A stretch of DNA of 36,583 bases from Gammaproteobacteria bacterium (lineage in GTDB: Bacteria; Pseudomonadota; Gammaproteobacteria; Chromatiales; Chromatiaceae). The notes beneath the pieces were generated by a model. The model made no database searches. It saw only the letters and a program-made list of their open reading frames with translations, and had not been told where the DNA came from. The stretch spans positions 1-36,583 of the forward strand of contig JAHJDE010000185.1 of NCBI GenBank assembly GCA_018812525.1, given 5' to 3'. Positions 10,977 through 19,872 of this stretch are shown here, one piece after another (position 1 is the stretch's first letter; the number at the start of each line of letters is the position of its first letter). The translations under genes and the position numbers were made by a program.

Positions 10977-12068
10977 TCAGTTATTCTGGATAACGATATT
11001 GGGGAACTTGGCGGCGTAGCTCTTGGCCTGCAACGACAATTTAGCCGAGGTCTTGCGGGCGATCTCGCGGTAGATCTGGGAGATGCGCGACTCCGGCTCG
11101 GCCGCCACCGTGGGCTTGCCGCCGTCGGTCTCCTCGCGGATGCGGATGTCCAGCGGGAGTTGACCCAGCAGCTCCACGCTGTACTGATCAGACATGGATT
11201 TGCCACCACCCTGACCGAAGATGGACTCTTCGTGGCCACAGTTGGAGCAGATATGGATACTCATGTTCTCGACGATCCCCAGCACCGGCACCTCGACCTT
11301 CTCGAACATCTTCAACCCCTTGCGGGCATCGAGCAGGGCGATATCCTGCGGCGTGGTGACAATGACCGCGCCCGCGACAGGGACCTTCTGCGCCAGGGTC
11401 AATTGGGTGTCGCCTGTGCCGGGGGGGAGGTCGATGACAAGGTAATCCAGCTCGGACCAGTTGGTGTCGTTGAGGAGCTGCTCCAGTGCCTGGGTCACCA
11501 TGGGACCGCGCCAGATCATGGGCGTCTCCTCGTCGATCAGGAAGCCGATGGACATGGCCTGAATGCCGTGCGCCTCCATCGGCTGCAAGGTGCGACCGTC
11601 CAGGGATTCCGGCTTGCCGGTGATACCCAGCATGCGCGGCTGGGAGGGGCCGTAGATATCGGCATCCAAGAGGCCGACCTTGGCTCCCTCCAGGGAGAGG
11701 GCCAGGGCCAGGTTGACGGCGGTGGTGGATTTGCCGACGCCGCCTTTGCCAGAGGCCACTGCGATGATGTTTTTGACGTTGTCGATGGGCTTCAGGGCCT
11801 TCTGCACGGAATGGGCAACCACCTTGGTATCGACCACAACCTCGCAGGAGGTGACGCCGGCAACCGCTTCGACCTTCTCCTTCACTGCCGCCTCGATCTG
11901 GTCATGGACGCTCTCGGCGGGGAAGCCCAGCATTACATGGACCCTGACCTTGCCGCCCTCGATATCGATGCCCTTGATGGATTTCGCGGTTACCAGATCC
12001 TTGTGGAGATGGGGTTCAACGTAGCCCTTGACGGCTTCTTCGATCTGCTCTTTGGTGATGTCAGCCAT
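10977..12068 (-). CDS. apbC: Mrp/ApbC family Fe-S cluster carrier ATPase
   Basis: A 363-aa P-loop ATPase that binds and delivers 4Fe-4S clusters to apo-proteins in the cytoplasm. It has an N-terminal MIP18/DUF59-like domain (about residues 1-85, ending TSCEVVVDTKV), the deviant Walker A GKGGVGKST at 107-115, DADIYGPSQPRMLG, the DLPPGTGDTQLTL region, and the cluster-binding CxxC at C274/C277 (HICSNCGHEESIFG). Length is standard. Start ATG 12068 (MADITKEQ) fits the family; ATG 12077 with AGGAG just upstream is an alternative, and the reading frame open to 12194 is non-conserved. Possible clients in this window are LipA and the FNR-like regulator, both Fe-S proteins. Confidence 0.93.
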   Translation of the reverse strand: MADITKEQIEEAVKGYVEPHLHKDLVTAKSIKGIDIEGGKVRVHVMLGFPAESVHDQIEAAVKEKVEAVAGVTSCEVVVDTKVVAHSVQKALKPIDNVKNIIAVASGKGGVGKSTTAVNLALALSLEGAKVGLLDADIYGPSQPRMLGITGKPESLDGRTLQPMEAHGIQAMSIGFLIDEETPMIWRGPMVTQALEQLLNDTNWSELDYLVIDLPPGTGDTQLTLAQKVPVAGAVIVTTPQDIALLDARKGLKMFEKVEVPVLGIVENMSIHICSNCGHEESIFGQGGGKSMSDQYSVELLGQLPLDIRIREETDGGKPTVAAEPESRISQIYREIARKTSAKLSLQAKSYAAKFPNIVIQNN

Positions 12069-12280
12069 TTGCTTCATTTCTCCTGCGCAGGACCGGGACA
12101 CCCCGATCCATTGAAACCTTGTAGTGAATGAGAGAGCTTGCCGTTTTGCAAGAACCTCGGGCGGTTGGCAATTGTACACCAATTGCCGCGCCATTCACCA
12201 AGCGCAACAGTCGGTCTTTTGAGGGCAAGATTCAATCCCACAGAGATCGCTGGAATTGACCCTGGGCTGTATCAAATCTT

Positions 12281-12326
12281 GTAACTATTCAGGTCGACCG
12301 GCTTTTTGGGCGATCTGAATGGTTAC
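12281..12326. repeat. 46-bp palindromic repeat, copy 1
   Basis: Begins GTAACTATTCAGGTCGACC and ends GGGCGATCTGAATGGTTAC; the arms are imperfect reverse complements around a T-rich centre. Its sequence equals the reverse complement of the copy at 31348 with one base changed. It lies 20 bp upstream of the heat-shock-type promoter of the hsp20 gene. The rest of the gap 12069-12416 holds the promoter and ribosome site, and nothing else I recognise. Confidence 0.95.
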
Positions 12327-12345
12327 CAAATCTTTAGGCTTTCAC

Positions 12346-12375
12346 CTTGAAAGAATGCCCGCCGGCTCCCACACT
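12346..12375 (+). promoter_or_regulatory. Sigma-32-type heat-shock promoter
   Basis: CTTGAAA (12346-12352), a 15-base spacer, then CCCACACT (12368-12375) resembles the sigma-32 consensus CTTGAAA-N(13-17)-CCCCATnT. It lies about 40 bp before the first small heat-shock gene, the position expected for such a promoter. The assignment is by consensus match and context. Confidence 0.65.
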
Positions 12376-12416
12376 TAAGAGTGCCCAGAATCTTTAATTC
12401 GAGGAGGGAATGAACC

Positions 12417-12860
12417 ATGTTTACCGGCATGAATGACATCGATGGCGATTTGTTGGAGCAATTCAGGCATTTGGAGCGGGAGATGGACAGTCTTTACGGC
12501 CCCGGTCTCACCCCGGCCGCCCTCCGCGCCACGGCGGGGCGGGGATTTCCCGCAATCAACGTGGGGGCCACGGCGGACCAGATCGATATCTATCTCTTTG
12601 CCCCCGGCATTGACCCCAAGGCGGTGGAGATCAGCATCCAGCAGAATGTCCTGATGGTCTCGGGTGAGCGTCGGGTTATTACCGAGACCGGGGCGGATTA
12701 TTACCGTAAGGAACGCTACGACGGCCCCTTCCGCCGTGTGCTGACCCTGCCCGACGGGGTCAACCCCGACAAGGTCGAGGCCCGTTACAGGGAGGGCGTC
12801 CTGCATATCACGATCGGCCGCCTGGAAACCGCCAAGCCACGTCGGATCGAAGTGAAGTAA
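12417..12860 (+). CDS. Small heat-shock protein (Hsp20 family)
   Basis: 147 aa. An ATP-independent holdase that binds unfolding proteins. The alpha-crystallin domain covers about residues 44-142: FPAINVGATADQIDIYLFAPG at its start, then QQNVLMVSGERR, the YYRKERYDGPFRRVLTLPDGVNPDKVEARYREGVLHI block, and the terminal KPRRIEVK that usually docks between dimers. The start ATG 12417 follows GAGGAGG. It sits behind a sigma-32-like promoter and 19 bp ahead of a second, divergent hsp20 paralogue, so heat induction of both as an operon is likely. Confidence 0.95.
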   Translation: MFTGMNDIDGDLLEQFRHLEREMDSLYGPGLTPAALRATAGRGFPAINVGATADQIDIYLFAPGIDPKAVEISIQQNVLMVSGERRVITETGADYYRKERYDGPFRRVLTLPDGVNPDKVEARYREGVLHITIGRLETAKPRRIEVK

Positions 12861-12879
12861 CAGCAGAGGAGTGTTAGAG

Positions 12880-13272
12880 ATGACCGAGAACAATCCGATG
12901 ACCAAACAACAGGAACAGGCACCGGTTGCAGCGGACGCCACGCGCGTCATTCGTCCTGCGGTGGATATCTTCGAGGACGATACCGGCATTACCCTCCAGG
13001 CCGATATGCCCGGCGTCACCAAGGAGCGACTGGATGTGCGGGTCGAGAAGGAAACCCTCAGCATCGCCGGGGACCTCAAGATCGATATGCCGGAGGGGGT
13101 GGAGCCCGTCTATGCCGACATCCGCTCCCACCGCTATCAGCGCAGCTTCTCGCTGAGCCGGGAACTGGCCACGGACCAGATCGAGGCGACCCTTCACAAT
13201 GGGGTCCTGATCCTGCGGATTCCCCTGCGCAAGGAACTGCAACCCTGCAAGATCGAGGTCCGCGTCGAATAG
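12880..13272 (+). CDS. Small heat-shock protein, second paralogue
   Basis: 130 aa, Hsp20 family. A short N-terminal arm rich in Gln and Ala leads into the alpha-crystallin domain (about residues 25-130): [63 protein letters not shown], and a C-terminal [11 protein letters not shown] 12880 is preferred over GTG 12871 since AGGAG lies 8 nt upstream. It differs clearly from the adjacent copy, so the pair probably forms hetero-oligomers or has divided client sets, as tandem sHSPs do elsewhere. A GC-rich hairpin follows. Confidence 0.95.
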   Translation: MTENNPMTKQQEQAPVAADATRVIRPAVDIFEDDTGITLQADMPGVTKERLDVRVEKETLSIAGDLKIDMPEGVEPVYADIRSHRYQRSFSLSRELATDQIEATLHNGVLILRIPLRKELQPCKIEVRVE

Positions 13273-13283
13273 TCCAACCCCAC

Positions 13284-13313
13284 CCCCTGCCCCTGGAACA
13301 AACAGGGGCGGGG
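13284..13313 (+). terminator. GC-rich hairpin after the hsp20 pair
   Basis: GCCCCTG (13289-13295) pairs with CAGGGGC (13303-13309) around GAACAAA, extended by CCCC/GGGG with one bulge. It is 11 bp past the second hsp20 stop. No T-tract follows, so it may act with Rho or protect the mRNA end. Confidence 0.5.
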
Positions 13314-13393
13314 CATCCGCCGCACTCATCTCCTCAGCGAACTGTGGGATAATCCCGCCCCCAGCGACCCCTATCCGATCAGGACCCAGAGAG

Positions 13394-15442
13394 ATGAGCG
13401 ATCAGCGGAAAATCCTTGTCACCAGCGCCTTGCCCTATGCCAACGGCCCCATCCACATCGGCCACCTGGTGGAATATATCCAGACCGATATCTGGGTCCG
13501 CTTCCAGAAGATGCGCGGCCACGAATGCTGGTATGTCTGCGCCGACGACGCCCATGGCACCCCCATCATGCTGCGCGCCCGCCAGGAGGGGATAGAACCG
13601 GAGGCCCTGATCGCCCGCGTCGCCCAGGAACACAAGGCCGACTTCGCCGCCTTCCGCATCGGTTTCGACAACTATCATTCCACCCACTCGGATGAAAACC
13701 GCGCCATCTCGCGCCTGATCTACGAGCGGTTGCGCGACGGCGGCCACATCGCCCAGCGCGAGATCACCCAGGCCTACGACCCGGTGGAAAGCATGTTCCT
13801 GCCGGACCGCTTCATCAAGGGCGAGTGCCCCAAGTGCGGCGCGGCGGATCAGTACGGCGACAACTGCGAGGCCTGCGGCGCCAGCTATTCGCCGGCCGAG
13901 CTGAAGAACCCGGTCTCCGCCGTCTCCGGGGCGACCCCAATCGAGAAGGCATCCACCCACTACTTCTTCAAACTGGCCGATTTCGAGGCCATGCTGCGCG
14001 ACTGGACCCGCGCGGGCCATGTGCAGAAGGAGATGGCCAACAAGCTGGGCGAATGGTTCGAGGCGGGCCTGCAAGAGTGGGACATCTCCCGCGATGCCCC
14101 CTACTTCGGCTTCGAGATCCCCGACCACCCCGGCAAGTTCTTCTATGTCTGGCTCGATGCCCCCATCGGCTACATGGCCAGCTTCAAGAATTTATGCGTG
14201 CGTAGCGGCCTGGATTTCGATGCCTTCTGGAACAGCGATTCCACCGCCGAGATCTATCACTTCATCGGCAAGGACATCGTCTACTTCCACTGCCTGTTCT
14301 GGCCCGCCATGCTGGATGGCGCCGGCTTCCGCAAACCGAGCGCGGTCTTCACCCACGGCTTCCTAACCGTGGACGGGCAGAAGATGTCCAAATCGCGCGG
14401 CACCTTCATCAAGGCCCGCACCTACCTGGACCACCTCAACCCCGAGTACCTGCGTTACTACTTCGCCGCCAAGCTGGGCAGCGGGGTGGACGACATCGAC
14501 CTCAACCTGGAAGACTTCGCCCAGCGGGTCAACGCCGATCTGGTGGGTAAAGTGGTCAATATCGCCTCCCGCAACGCCGGTTTCATCGAAAAGCGCTTCG
14601 GCGGCCGACTCTCCGGCACCCTTGCGGAACCGGAACTCTTCGCCGGATTCGTCGCCGCCGGCCAGGCCATCGCCGATTTCTACGAGCAACGGGAATACGG
14701 CCGCGCCGTGCGGGAGATCATGGCCCTGGCCGACCGGGCCAACCAGTACATCGACGAGAAGAAACCCTGGGCCATGGCCAAGGAGGCGGGCCGAGAGGAG
14801 GAACTGCACCAGGTCTGCTCCATGGGCCTCAACCTCTTCCGTCTCCTGATCGGCTACCTGCGTCCCATCCTCCCCGCCACCGCCCAAGCGGCGGAGACCT
14901 TCCTGCAAGTGGCGCCGCTGACCTGGGATGCGCTTGTCTACCCCTTGCTCGGCCACCCCATCGGCAAATTTTCTGCCCTCATGACCCGCGCCGAAGCCAA
15001 GGATATCGAGGCCATGGTGGCTGCATCGAGGGAAGATCTGAAGGTCATCGATGTCAAAAAGACCAAATCCATGGAGACCGCGACCGAGGGCCATCTGGCC
15101 AAGGACCCCATCGCCGCGACCATCGACTACGCCGACTTCGCCAAGGTGGACCTGCGCATCGCCCGTATCGCCAAGGCCGAGCCGGTGGAGGGGGCCGACA
15201 AGCTGCTCCAGCTCACCCTGGACCTGGGCGGCGAGACCCGCAGCGTCTTCGCCGGCATCAAGTCCGCCTACGAACCCCAAGACCTGGAAGGAAAGCTTAC
15301 GGTCATGGTCGCCAACCTGGCTCCCAGAAAGATGCGCTTCGGACTCTCCGAGGGCATGGTGCTGGCCGCCGGCCCTGGCGGGAAGGATCTATTCATTCTC
15401 AACCCCGATGAGGGCGCCGAGCCGGGGATGAAGGTGAAGTAA
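13394..15442 (+). CDS. metG: Methionyl-tRNA synthetase
   Basis: A 682-aa class I synthetase that charges tRNA-Met. It has HIGH at residues 21-24 ([10 protein letters not shown]), the zinc knuckle with C145, C148, C158 and C161 (CPKCG and CEACG), the KMSKS loop at 329-333, an alpha-helical anticodon-binding part, and a C-terminal EMAP-like tRNA-binding domain (about 580-682, [20 protein letters not shown]). Overall length matches the E. coli enzyme (677 aa). The start ATG 13394 gives the conserved N-terminus [13 protein letters not shown]. It lies 121 bp after the hsp20 pair with a hairpin between, and no partner gene is evident. Confidence 0.98.
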   Translation: MSDQRKILVTSALPYANGPIHIGHLVEYIQTDIWVRFQKMRGHECWYVCADDAHGTPIMLRARQEGIEPEALIARVAQEHKADFAAFRIGFDNYHSTHSDENRAISRLIYERLRDGGHIAQREITQAYDPVESMFLPDRFIKGECPKCGAADQYGDNCEACGASYSPAELKNPVSAVSGATPIEKASTHYFFKLADFEAMLRDWTRAGHVQKEMANKLGEWFEAGLQEWDISRDAPYFGFEIPDHPGKFFYVWLDAPIGYMASFKNLCVRSGLDFDAFWNSDSTAEIYHFIGKDIVYFHCLFWPAMLDGAGFRKPSAVFTHGFLTVDGQKMSKSRGTFIKARTYLDHLNPEYLRYYFAAKLGSGVDDIDLNLEDFAQRVNADLVGKVVNIASRNAGFIEKRFGGRLSGTLAEPELFAGFVAAGQAIADFYEQREYGRAVREIMALADRANQYIDEKKPWAMAKEAGREEELHQVCSMGLNLFRLLIGYLRPILPATAQAAETFLQVAPLTWDALVYPLLGHPIGKFSALMTRAEAKDIEAMVAASREDLKVIDVKKTKSMETATEGHLAKDPIAATIDYADFAKVDLRIARIAKAEPVEGADKLLQLTLDLGGETRSVFAGIKSAYEPQDLEGKLTVMVANLAPRKMRFGLSEGMVLAAGPGGKDLFILNPDEGAEPGMKVK

Positions 15443-15506
15443 CCACGGGCCTCCCGGCCATGAATATCCCCTTTGATAATTGTCACATTCCGACTAGGAT
15501 TGGGGC

Positions 15507-15923
15507 ATGGCAACGCATGAAAATGAAACCCTCAAGCAGAGGGAGATCCCTTTCTGCAAACTCCACCCCGATACCGATCAGGCGGGCACGGCCGCTCTGC
15601 TGCTCCAGGACATCCCTGGCGTCCAGCATGTGAAGCAGCTCTCCCCCACCCTGCTCAGCATCCGCTACGATCTGGCCGAGATTGGCATCCGGCAGATCGA
15701 GGAATTGCTCGTCGAACTCGGCTTCCACCTGGCGGGCAATCTCATGCAGCGTCTGATGCGCGCGCTCCATTACTATGCCGAAGAGACGCAACTGGCCAAC
15801 ATGGCCATGGGCTGTGTTGACTGCGACTCGGCCCGAACCCGCAAGATCTTTATCGAGCGCTATGCCCGCCTCTGTCACGGTTGCCGGGACCCGCATTCCG
15901 AGATCTGGCGTCATTACCGCTAA
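15507..15923 (+). CDS. Unknown Cys-rich protein paired with moeB
   Basis: 138 aa, family not recognised. The first 75 residues look like a small beta-alpha-beta (ferredoxin-like, HMA-type) fold: LLLQDIPGVQHVKQLSP, SIRYDLAEIGIRQIEELL, then LGFHLAG, with no metal CxxC in the HMA position. The C-terminal part carries two pairs, C103/C106 (CVDC) and C123/C126 (CHGC), spaced like a zinc or Fe-S binding site. GGGG precedes the ATG, and a possible promoter (TTGATA, 16 bases, TAGGAT at 15495-15500) would start transcription at or near that ATG. It ends 2 bp before the moeB-like gene, so the two are almost certainly co-expressed and may act together in sulfur transfer or metal-cofactor work. Confidence 0.8.
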   Translation: MATHENETLKQREIPFCKLHPDTDQAGTAALLLQDIPGVQHVKQLSPTLLSIRYDLAEIGIRQIEELLVELGFHLAGNLMQRLMRALHYYAEETQLANMAMGCVDCDSARTRKIFIERYARLCHGCRDPHSEIWRHYR

Positions 15924-15925
15924 AT

Positions 15926-16675
15926 ATGGATGACCCCCAACTCCTGCGCTACGGCAGGCAGATCCTTCTGCCCGAGATCGGTATCGAAGGCCAGGAGAGA
16001 TTGCTCGACTCCCGCGTCCTGATTATCGGCATGGGGGGGCTGGGCTCCCCGGTTGCCATCTACCTGGCTGCGGCCGGTGTCGGTCGCCTCAGCCTGGTGG
16101 ACCACGACCGGGTGGAGCTCTCCAACCTGCAAAGGCAGATCGCCCATAGCGCCGAGGATATCGGCGTCGCCAAGGTCGAATCCGCCCGTGCCGCCATCCA
16201 CCGCATCAACCCCGAATGCCAAACCCGCCTGTTTCAAGAAAAGGCCGATCCGGCCCTTTTGGACCGGCTCTTGCCGGGCCTGGACCTGGTAGTGGACGCC
16301 TGTGACAACTTCGCCACCCGCTTTGCCATCAACCAGGCCTGCGTCCGTCATGGGGTGCCCCTGGTCAGTGGCGCGGCGGTGCGATGGGAGGGACAGATCA
16401 CGGTCTTTTCCGGCAAGGCGGGAGAAGGCTGCTACCGCTGCCTCTATCCGGAGGATGGCGAGGACGAAAACACATGCAGCACCACAGGGGTCGCCTCGCC
16501 CCTGGTGGGTATCATCGGTAGCCTGCAAGCCATGGAGGCCATCAAGGTCCTGACCGGCGCGGGCGAGCCGCTTTTCAGTCGCCTGTTGGCCTACGATGGT
16601 TTGGCCGCTACCTGGCGCACCCTCAGGCTTCGCTCCGACCCCCAATGTCCGGTCTGCGGCGCGGTAAGCCCCTGA
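15926..16675 (+). CDS. moeB: MoeB/ThiF-type adenylyltransferase
   Basis: A 249-aa E1-like enzyme that adenylates the C-terminal Gly of a ubiquitin-like sulfur carrier (MoaD or ThiS). It has the ATP-binding GMGGLGSP at 35-42, the NLQRQ loop near 67-71 with Arg70, the catalytic Asp region DACDNFATRF at 125-133, a zinc site from C169/C172 (CYRC) and C241/C244 (CPVC), and C184 in the crossover-loop region. Length equals E. coli MoeB. ATG 15926 gives the conserved MDDPQLLRYGRQILLPEIG start. Neither moaD nor thiS is adjacent, so the partner (molybdopterin or thiazole pathway) is open; the upstream Cys-rich protein is the only close neighbour. Confidence 0.88.
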   Translation: MDDPQLLRYGRQILLPEIGIEGQERLLDSRVLIIGMGGLGSPVAIYLAAAGVGRLSLVDHDRVELSNLQRQIAHSAEDIGVAKVESARAAIHRINPECQTRLFQEKADPALLDRLLPGLDLVVDACDNFATRFAINQACVRHGVPLVSGAAVRWEGQITVFSGKAGEGCYRCLYPEDGEDENTCSTTGVASPLVGIIGSLQAMEAIKVLTGAGEPLFSRLLAYDGLAATWRTLRLRSDPQCPVCGAVSP

Positions 16676-16681
16676 TGCATC

Positions 16682-16765
16682 GGGTGGCGCCGGGATCCAC
16701 CACCCTTTTCAGTCGCTTATCTGCGACTGAGAATGGGAGATCGAAAATCACCTTTACGATCTCCC
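16682..16765. repeat. Three consecutive hairpins after moeB
   Basis: Three inverted repeats in a row: GGGTGG/CCACCC (16682-16687/16700-16705), TCAGTCGC/GCGACTGA (16709-16716/16723-16730, loop 6) and GGGAGATCG/CGATCTCCC (16735-16743/16757-16765, loop 13). They begin just after the moeB stop and could terminate transcription, but their serial arrangement resembles the hairpin string at 7990-8142. Confidence 0.85.
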
Positions 16766-16816
16766 CCTGTCGCAACGTCCATGAAGGCTCGTTGTGGCAA
16801 TTTCTTATAAAAATAC

Positions 16817-16862
16817 GTAACTATTCAGATCGCCCCGGTTTTTGGGCGATTTGAATAGTTAC
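16817..16862. repeat. 46-bp palindromic repeat, copy 2
   Basis: GTAACTATTCAGATCGCC at one end and GGGCGATTTGAATAGTTAC at the other; arms pair with few mismatches around a T-run. It is the most symmetric of the three copies and has the same length. It lies 39 bp upstream of the DUF3365 haem protein start. Confidence 0.95.
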
Positions 16863-16901
16863 AAAAATTCTTATCCGTATCCTAAGACCGAGGAGAGACC
16901 C

Positions 16902-17471
16902 ATGAAACTCGCTACCACCCTTGCCGCTACCGCCTGCCTGATGAGCACCCCCCTCTTCGCCATGGACAACGAACAGCGCGCGGCCGACAGCCGCGCGGCC
17001 GTACAGGCCTTGGTGGGACAACTCAAGGGCGAACTTCAGGCCGCCATGGAACAGGGCGGCCCGGTTGCCGCCATACAGGTCTGCAACACCAAGGCCGACA
17101 CCATCGCCGAAAATCTATCGCAGGAGAAAGGCATGGAGATCGGCCGTACTAGCCTGAAGGTCCGCAACACCAAGAACGAGCCCGACACCTGGGAACGGGC
17201 TGTGATGGAAAAGTTCGAGGTGCGCAAGATGGCTGGCGAGGACCCCACGAAGATGGAGTTTTTTGAGGTCGTCGAAGCGAACGGCAAAAAGAGCTTCCGT
17301 TACATGAAGGCCATCCCCACGGCAGAAAAGCCCTGTCTGGCCTGCCACGGTGCCGAGCTGAAGCCGGAGGTATCCGCCAAGCTGGATGAGCTTTACCCCG
17401 CCGACAAGGCCCGCGGTTTCAAAGCCGGAGACATTCGCGGGGCCTTCACCATTACCAGCTCGGCGGAGTAA
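16902..17471 (+). CDS. DUF3365 (Tll0287-like) periplasmic c-type haem protein
   Basis: 189 aa. A Sec signal peptide (about residues 1-20, MKLATTLAATACLMSTPLFA) leads into a DUF3365 / Tll0287-like haem-binding sensor domain with one CxxCH motif, CLACH at 145-149, plus the family features VQVCNTKAD-like AIQVCNTKAD (C61) and SLKVRNTKNEPDTWE. Members covalently bind one c-type haem in the periplasm and are thought to sense redox state or gas ligands. ATG 16902 has AGGAG 6 nt upstream. It is a single-gene unit between the repeat copy 2 and a GC palindrome, so its partner is not evident. Confidence 0.88.
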   Translation: MKLATTLAATACLMSTPLFAMDNEQRAADSRAAVQALVGQLKGELQAAMEQGGPVAAIQVCNTKADTIAENLSQEKGMEIGRTSLKVRNTKNEPDTWERAVMEKFEVRKMAGEDPTKMEFFEVVEANGKKSFRYMKAIPTAEKPCLACHGAELKPEVSAKLDELYPADKARGFKAGDIRGAFTITSSAE

Positions 17472-17502
17472 TCCCTTCCGCGGACTCCCCTGCCAACCTT
17501 GT

Positions 17503-17520
17503 CCGCCCCGCGCGGGGCGG
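17503..17520 (+). terminator. Perfect GC palindrome after the haem-protein gene
   Basis: CCGCCCCGC/GCGGGGCGG (17503-17511/17512-17520) is fully self-complementary, effectively a 7-bp stem with a GCGC loop, about 30 bp past the stop. No T-run follows; it may be a weak or factor-dependent terminator. Confidence 0.5.
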
Positions 17521-17563
17521 GCATCCCCCCGAGACTTCTTTGCAACCCTAATGATATAGAATC

Positions 17564-18172
17564 GTGCTACCCGAGAATCTCACCACTGATAAACGCGCCT
17601 GGCTGGAAGGCCTCCGTAAAGACATCGTCTTTGCCGAGCGACTACGCGACCAGGAACTGACCTTCCACTCCACCTGGGGCCTCTTCTCCCCTAAGGCCAT
17701 CGATGAAGGGACAAGACTCCTGCTGGATTACATCGAGATCGGGGAGGATGATGACAGTGCCGATCTGGGCTGCGGCTACGGCCCCATAGGCCTGACCCTG
17801 GCCCGCCTGGCGCCCCGAGGGCGCCACACCCTGCTGGACAAGGATTTCATGGCGGTCGAATACAGCCGTAAGAATGCCCGGCTGAACCGGATCGAAAACT
17901 GCGAGGTCGTATTAAGTAACGGCTTCGACCAGCTCGACCAGCGGCGTTTCAACCTGATCGCCTCCAATCTGCCGGCCAAGACCAGCAAGGAGCATTACTA
18001 CCTCTACTTTTACGAGGCCCTGGCCCGGCTGGAGCCCGGCGGCCGCTGCTATGTGGTCACCATCAACGGCCTGCGGGAGTTCATCAAGAAGGCCTTCAAT
18101 GAGATCTTCGGCAACTACGACAAGCTGAAGCAGGGGCGCGCCTACACGGTCGCCGTGGCGGAAAAGGGCTGA
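17564..18172 (+). CDS. RsmC-like SAM-dependent methyltransferase
   Basis: 202 aa, one class I methyltransferase domain of the MTS small type. Motif I is DLGCGYGP at 67-74, followed by LARLAPRGRHTLLDKD (acidic end of strand 2 at 92/94) and motif IV SNLPA at 134-138. In the RsmC/PrmC group the motif IV reads NPP; here NLP suggests a related but distinct target. LTFHSTWGLFSPKAIDEGTRLLL is the typical substrate-side entry of RsmC-type rRNA guanine N2 methyltransferases. It is half the size of RsmC and corresponds to its catalytic half. The start is GTG 17564, since a stop lies just upstream in frame. The stop TGA abuts the element at 18172. Confidence 0.8.
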   Translation: MLPENLTTDKRAWLEGLRKDIVFAERLRDQELTFHSTWGLFSPKAIDEGTRLLLDYIEIGEDDDSADLGCGYGPIGLTLARLAPRGRHTLLDKDFMAVEYSRKNARLNRIENCEVVLSNGFDQLDQRRFNLIASNLPAKTSKEHYYLYFYEALARLEPGGRCYVVTINGLREFIKKAFNEIFGNYDKLKQGRAYTVAVAEKG

Positions 18173-18416
18173 GAGGCTGTGAAAAAACCTCCCGCCTACT
18201 GCGAACGGCTCTGAACGCGGCGGGCTGTGTTGCAACGACCACAATAAACCGCCGGGAGCGGTTTTTCGCGCAAGCCCCGAAGGGGTGAGGCGCAGGAAGC
18301 GCCGCACAATACGGGTCATGTAGACTCGCTACACTCCCAGATATTGTGGTCGCCGCGCCTTGCCCACCACGCCCTGTGCCGCCTTCGCTACGGCGGGAGG
18401 TAATTTCACAGCCTCT
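18172..18416. repeat. 245-bp element with 74-nt inverted arms
   Basis: It fills the space between the methyltransferase and gatB stops. The outermost 25 bases (18172-18196 and 18392-18416) match with 2 differences; the inner 10 bases (CGACCACAAT 18236-18245 and ATTGTGGTCG 18343-18352) match perfectly; the middle 39 bases are diverged but exactly equal in length. The 97-base centre has hairpins at 18246-18264, 18275-18285, 18289-18303 and 18319-18333. The terminal sequence also occurs at 7990-8010. It looks like a MITE-like element or a family of structured RNA; it carries no gene. Confidence 0.9.
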
Positions 18417-18418
18417 GA

Positions 18419-19864
18419 TCAGCCCCCAAGCTTGGCCATGAGCAATTCGTTGACCTGCTGTGGGTTGGCCTTGCCTTGGCTCCTCTTCATCACCTGGCCG
18501 ACGAAGAAGCCGAGCATCTTGGGGCGCTTGGCTTCATCGGCAGCACGGTAGTTCTCCACCTGCTGCGGATTGGTTGCCAGTACCTCGTCCACGGCCGCCT
18601 CGATGGCCCCGCTGTCGGTGATCTGCCGCAGCCCGCGCGCCTCGATGATAGCATCGGCATCCCCTTCGCCAGCCCACATGGCCTCGAAAACCTGCTTGGC
18701 GATCTTGCCGCTGATGGTGTCGTCCTTGATGCGGGCCACCAGCCCGCCGAAGGACTCGGCCTTGACGGGGCAATCGAGGATATCCAGCCCCTCCCTGTTG
18801 AGGGCGGCGCCCAGCTCCACCATGACCCAATTGGCCGCCAGCCGGACATCCCCCGAGGTCTTGGCCACGGTCTCGTAATAATCGGCCAGGGCTCGTCCCG
18901 CGGTCAGGGCCTCCGCATCCGCGGCGGAAAGCCCGTAGTCCTTCATGAAGCGATGTCGTTTGGCATCCGGCATCTCCGGCAGGCCAGCGGTGATGGCAGC
19001 GATGAAGTCCTCGTCAAGCTCTACCGGCAACAGGTCGGGATCGGGGAAGTAACGGTAGTCGTTGGCCTCCTCCTTGCTGCGCATGGAGCGGGTCTCGTCC
19101 CTGTTGGGATCATAGAGACGGGTCTCCAGCACGACCTTGCCGCCCGATTCGATGAGGTCGATTTGCCGTTCCACTTCGAAATTGATCGCCCGCTCCAGGA
19201 AACGAAAGGAGTTGATGTTCTTAAGCTCGGCGCGGGTGCCGAACGCCTTTTGCCCCATGGGACGTACCGAGACGTTGGCGTCGCAGCGGAAGGAGCCCTC
19301 CTGCATGTTGCCGTCGCAGATGCCCAGATAACGAACGATCTGGTGGATGCGCCGGGCATAGGCCACCGCCTCCTTGGCAGAGCGCATGTCGGGCTCGGAA
19401 ACGATCTCCAGCAAGGGGGTCCCGGCTCGGTTGAGATCGATGCCGGTCTGACCGTGGAAGTCCTCGTGCAGCGACTTGCCGGCGTCCTCCTCCAGGTGGG
19501 CGCGGGTCACGCCGATCAGCTTGGCGGAGCCATCCTCCAGCAGGATCTCCACATGACCCCTGCCGACGATGGGCGATTCGAACTGGCTGATCTGGTAGCC
19601 CTTGGGGAGATCGGGATAGAAGTAGTTCTTGCGGGCAAAGACCGAGCGCCGCCCGATCTCGGCCTCGATGGCGGTGCCGAACCGGACCGCCATGGTCACG
19701 GCCTCGCCGTTTAGCACCGGCAGCACCCCCGGCAGACCCAGGTCTACGACGCAGGCCTGGGTATTGGGCTCGGCGCCGAAGGCGGTGGAGGCCCCGGAGA
19801 AGATCTTCGATTTAGTTGCCAGTTGGGCGTGGATCTCCAGCCCGATTACGGTTTCCCACTGCAT
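18419..19864 (-). CDS. gatB: Aspartyl/glutamyl-tRNA amidotransferase subunit B
   Basis: 481 aa. GatB binds the mischarged tRNA, activates Asp or Glu with ATP, and receives ammonia from GatA. Visible signatures: [22 protein letters not shown] at the start, [20 protein letters not shown], the kinase-site [44 protein letters not shown], and the C-terminal YqeY-like tail PQKVENYR-type ([14 protein letters not shown]). Length is typical (about 480 aa). It follows gatA after 8 bp (start ATG 19864). The gatC-gatA-gatB order with divergent mreB is the one seen in Pseudomonas. Its product lets the cell make Asn-tRNA(Asn) and/or Gln-tRNA(Gln) indirectly. Confidence 0.98.
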   Translation of the reverse strand: MQWETVIGLEIHAQLATKSKIFSGASTAFGAEPNTQACVVDLGLPGVLPVLNGEAVTMAVRFGTAIEAEIGRRSVFARKNYFYPDLPKGYQISQFESPIVGRGHVEILLEDGSAKLIGVTRAHLEEDAGKSLHEDFHGQTGIDLNRAGTPLLEIVSEPDMRSAKEAVAYARRIHQIVRYLGICDGNMQEGSFRCDANVSVRPMGQKAFGTRAELKNINSFRFLERAINFEVERQIDLIESGGKVVLETRLYDPNRDETRSMRSKEEANDYRYFPDPDLLPVELDEDFIAAITAGLPEMPDAKRHRFMKDYGLSAADAEALTAGRALADYYETVAKTSGDVRLAANWVMVELGAALNREGLDILDCPVKAESFGGLVARIKDDTISGKIAKQVFEAMWAGEGDADAIIEARGLRQITDSGAIEAAVDEVLATNPQQVENYRAADEAKRPKMLGFFVGQVMKRSQGKANPQQVNELLMAKLGG

Positions 19865-19872
19865 TTTTCCAC

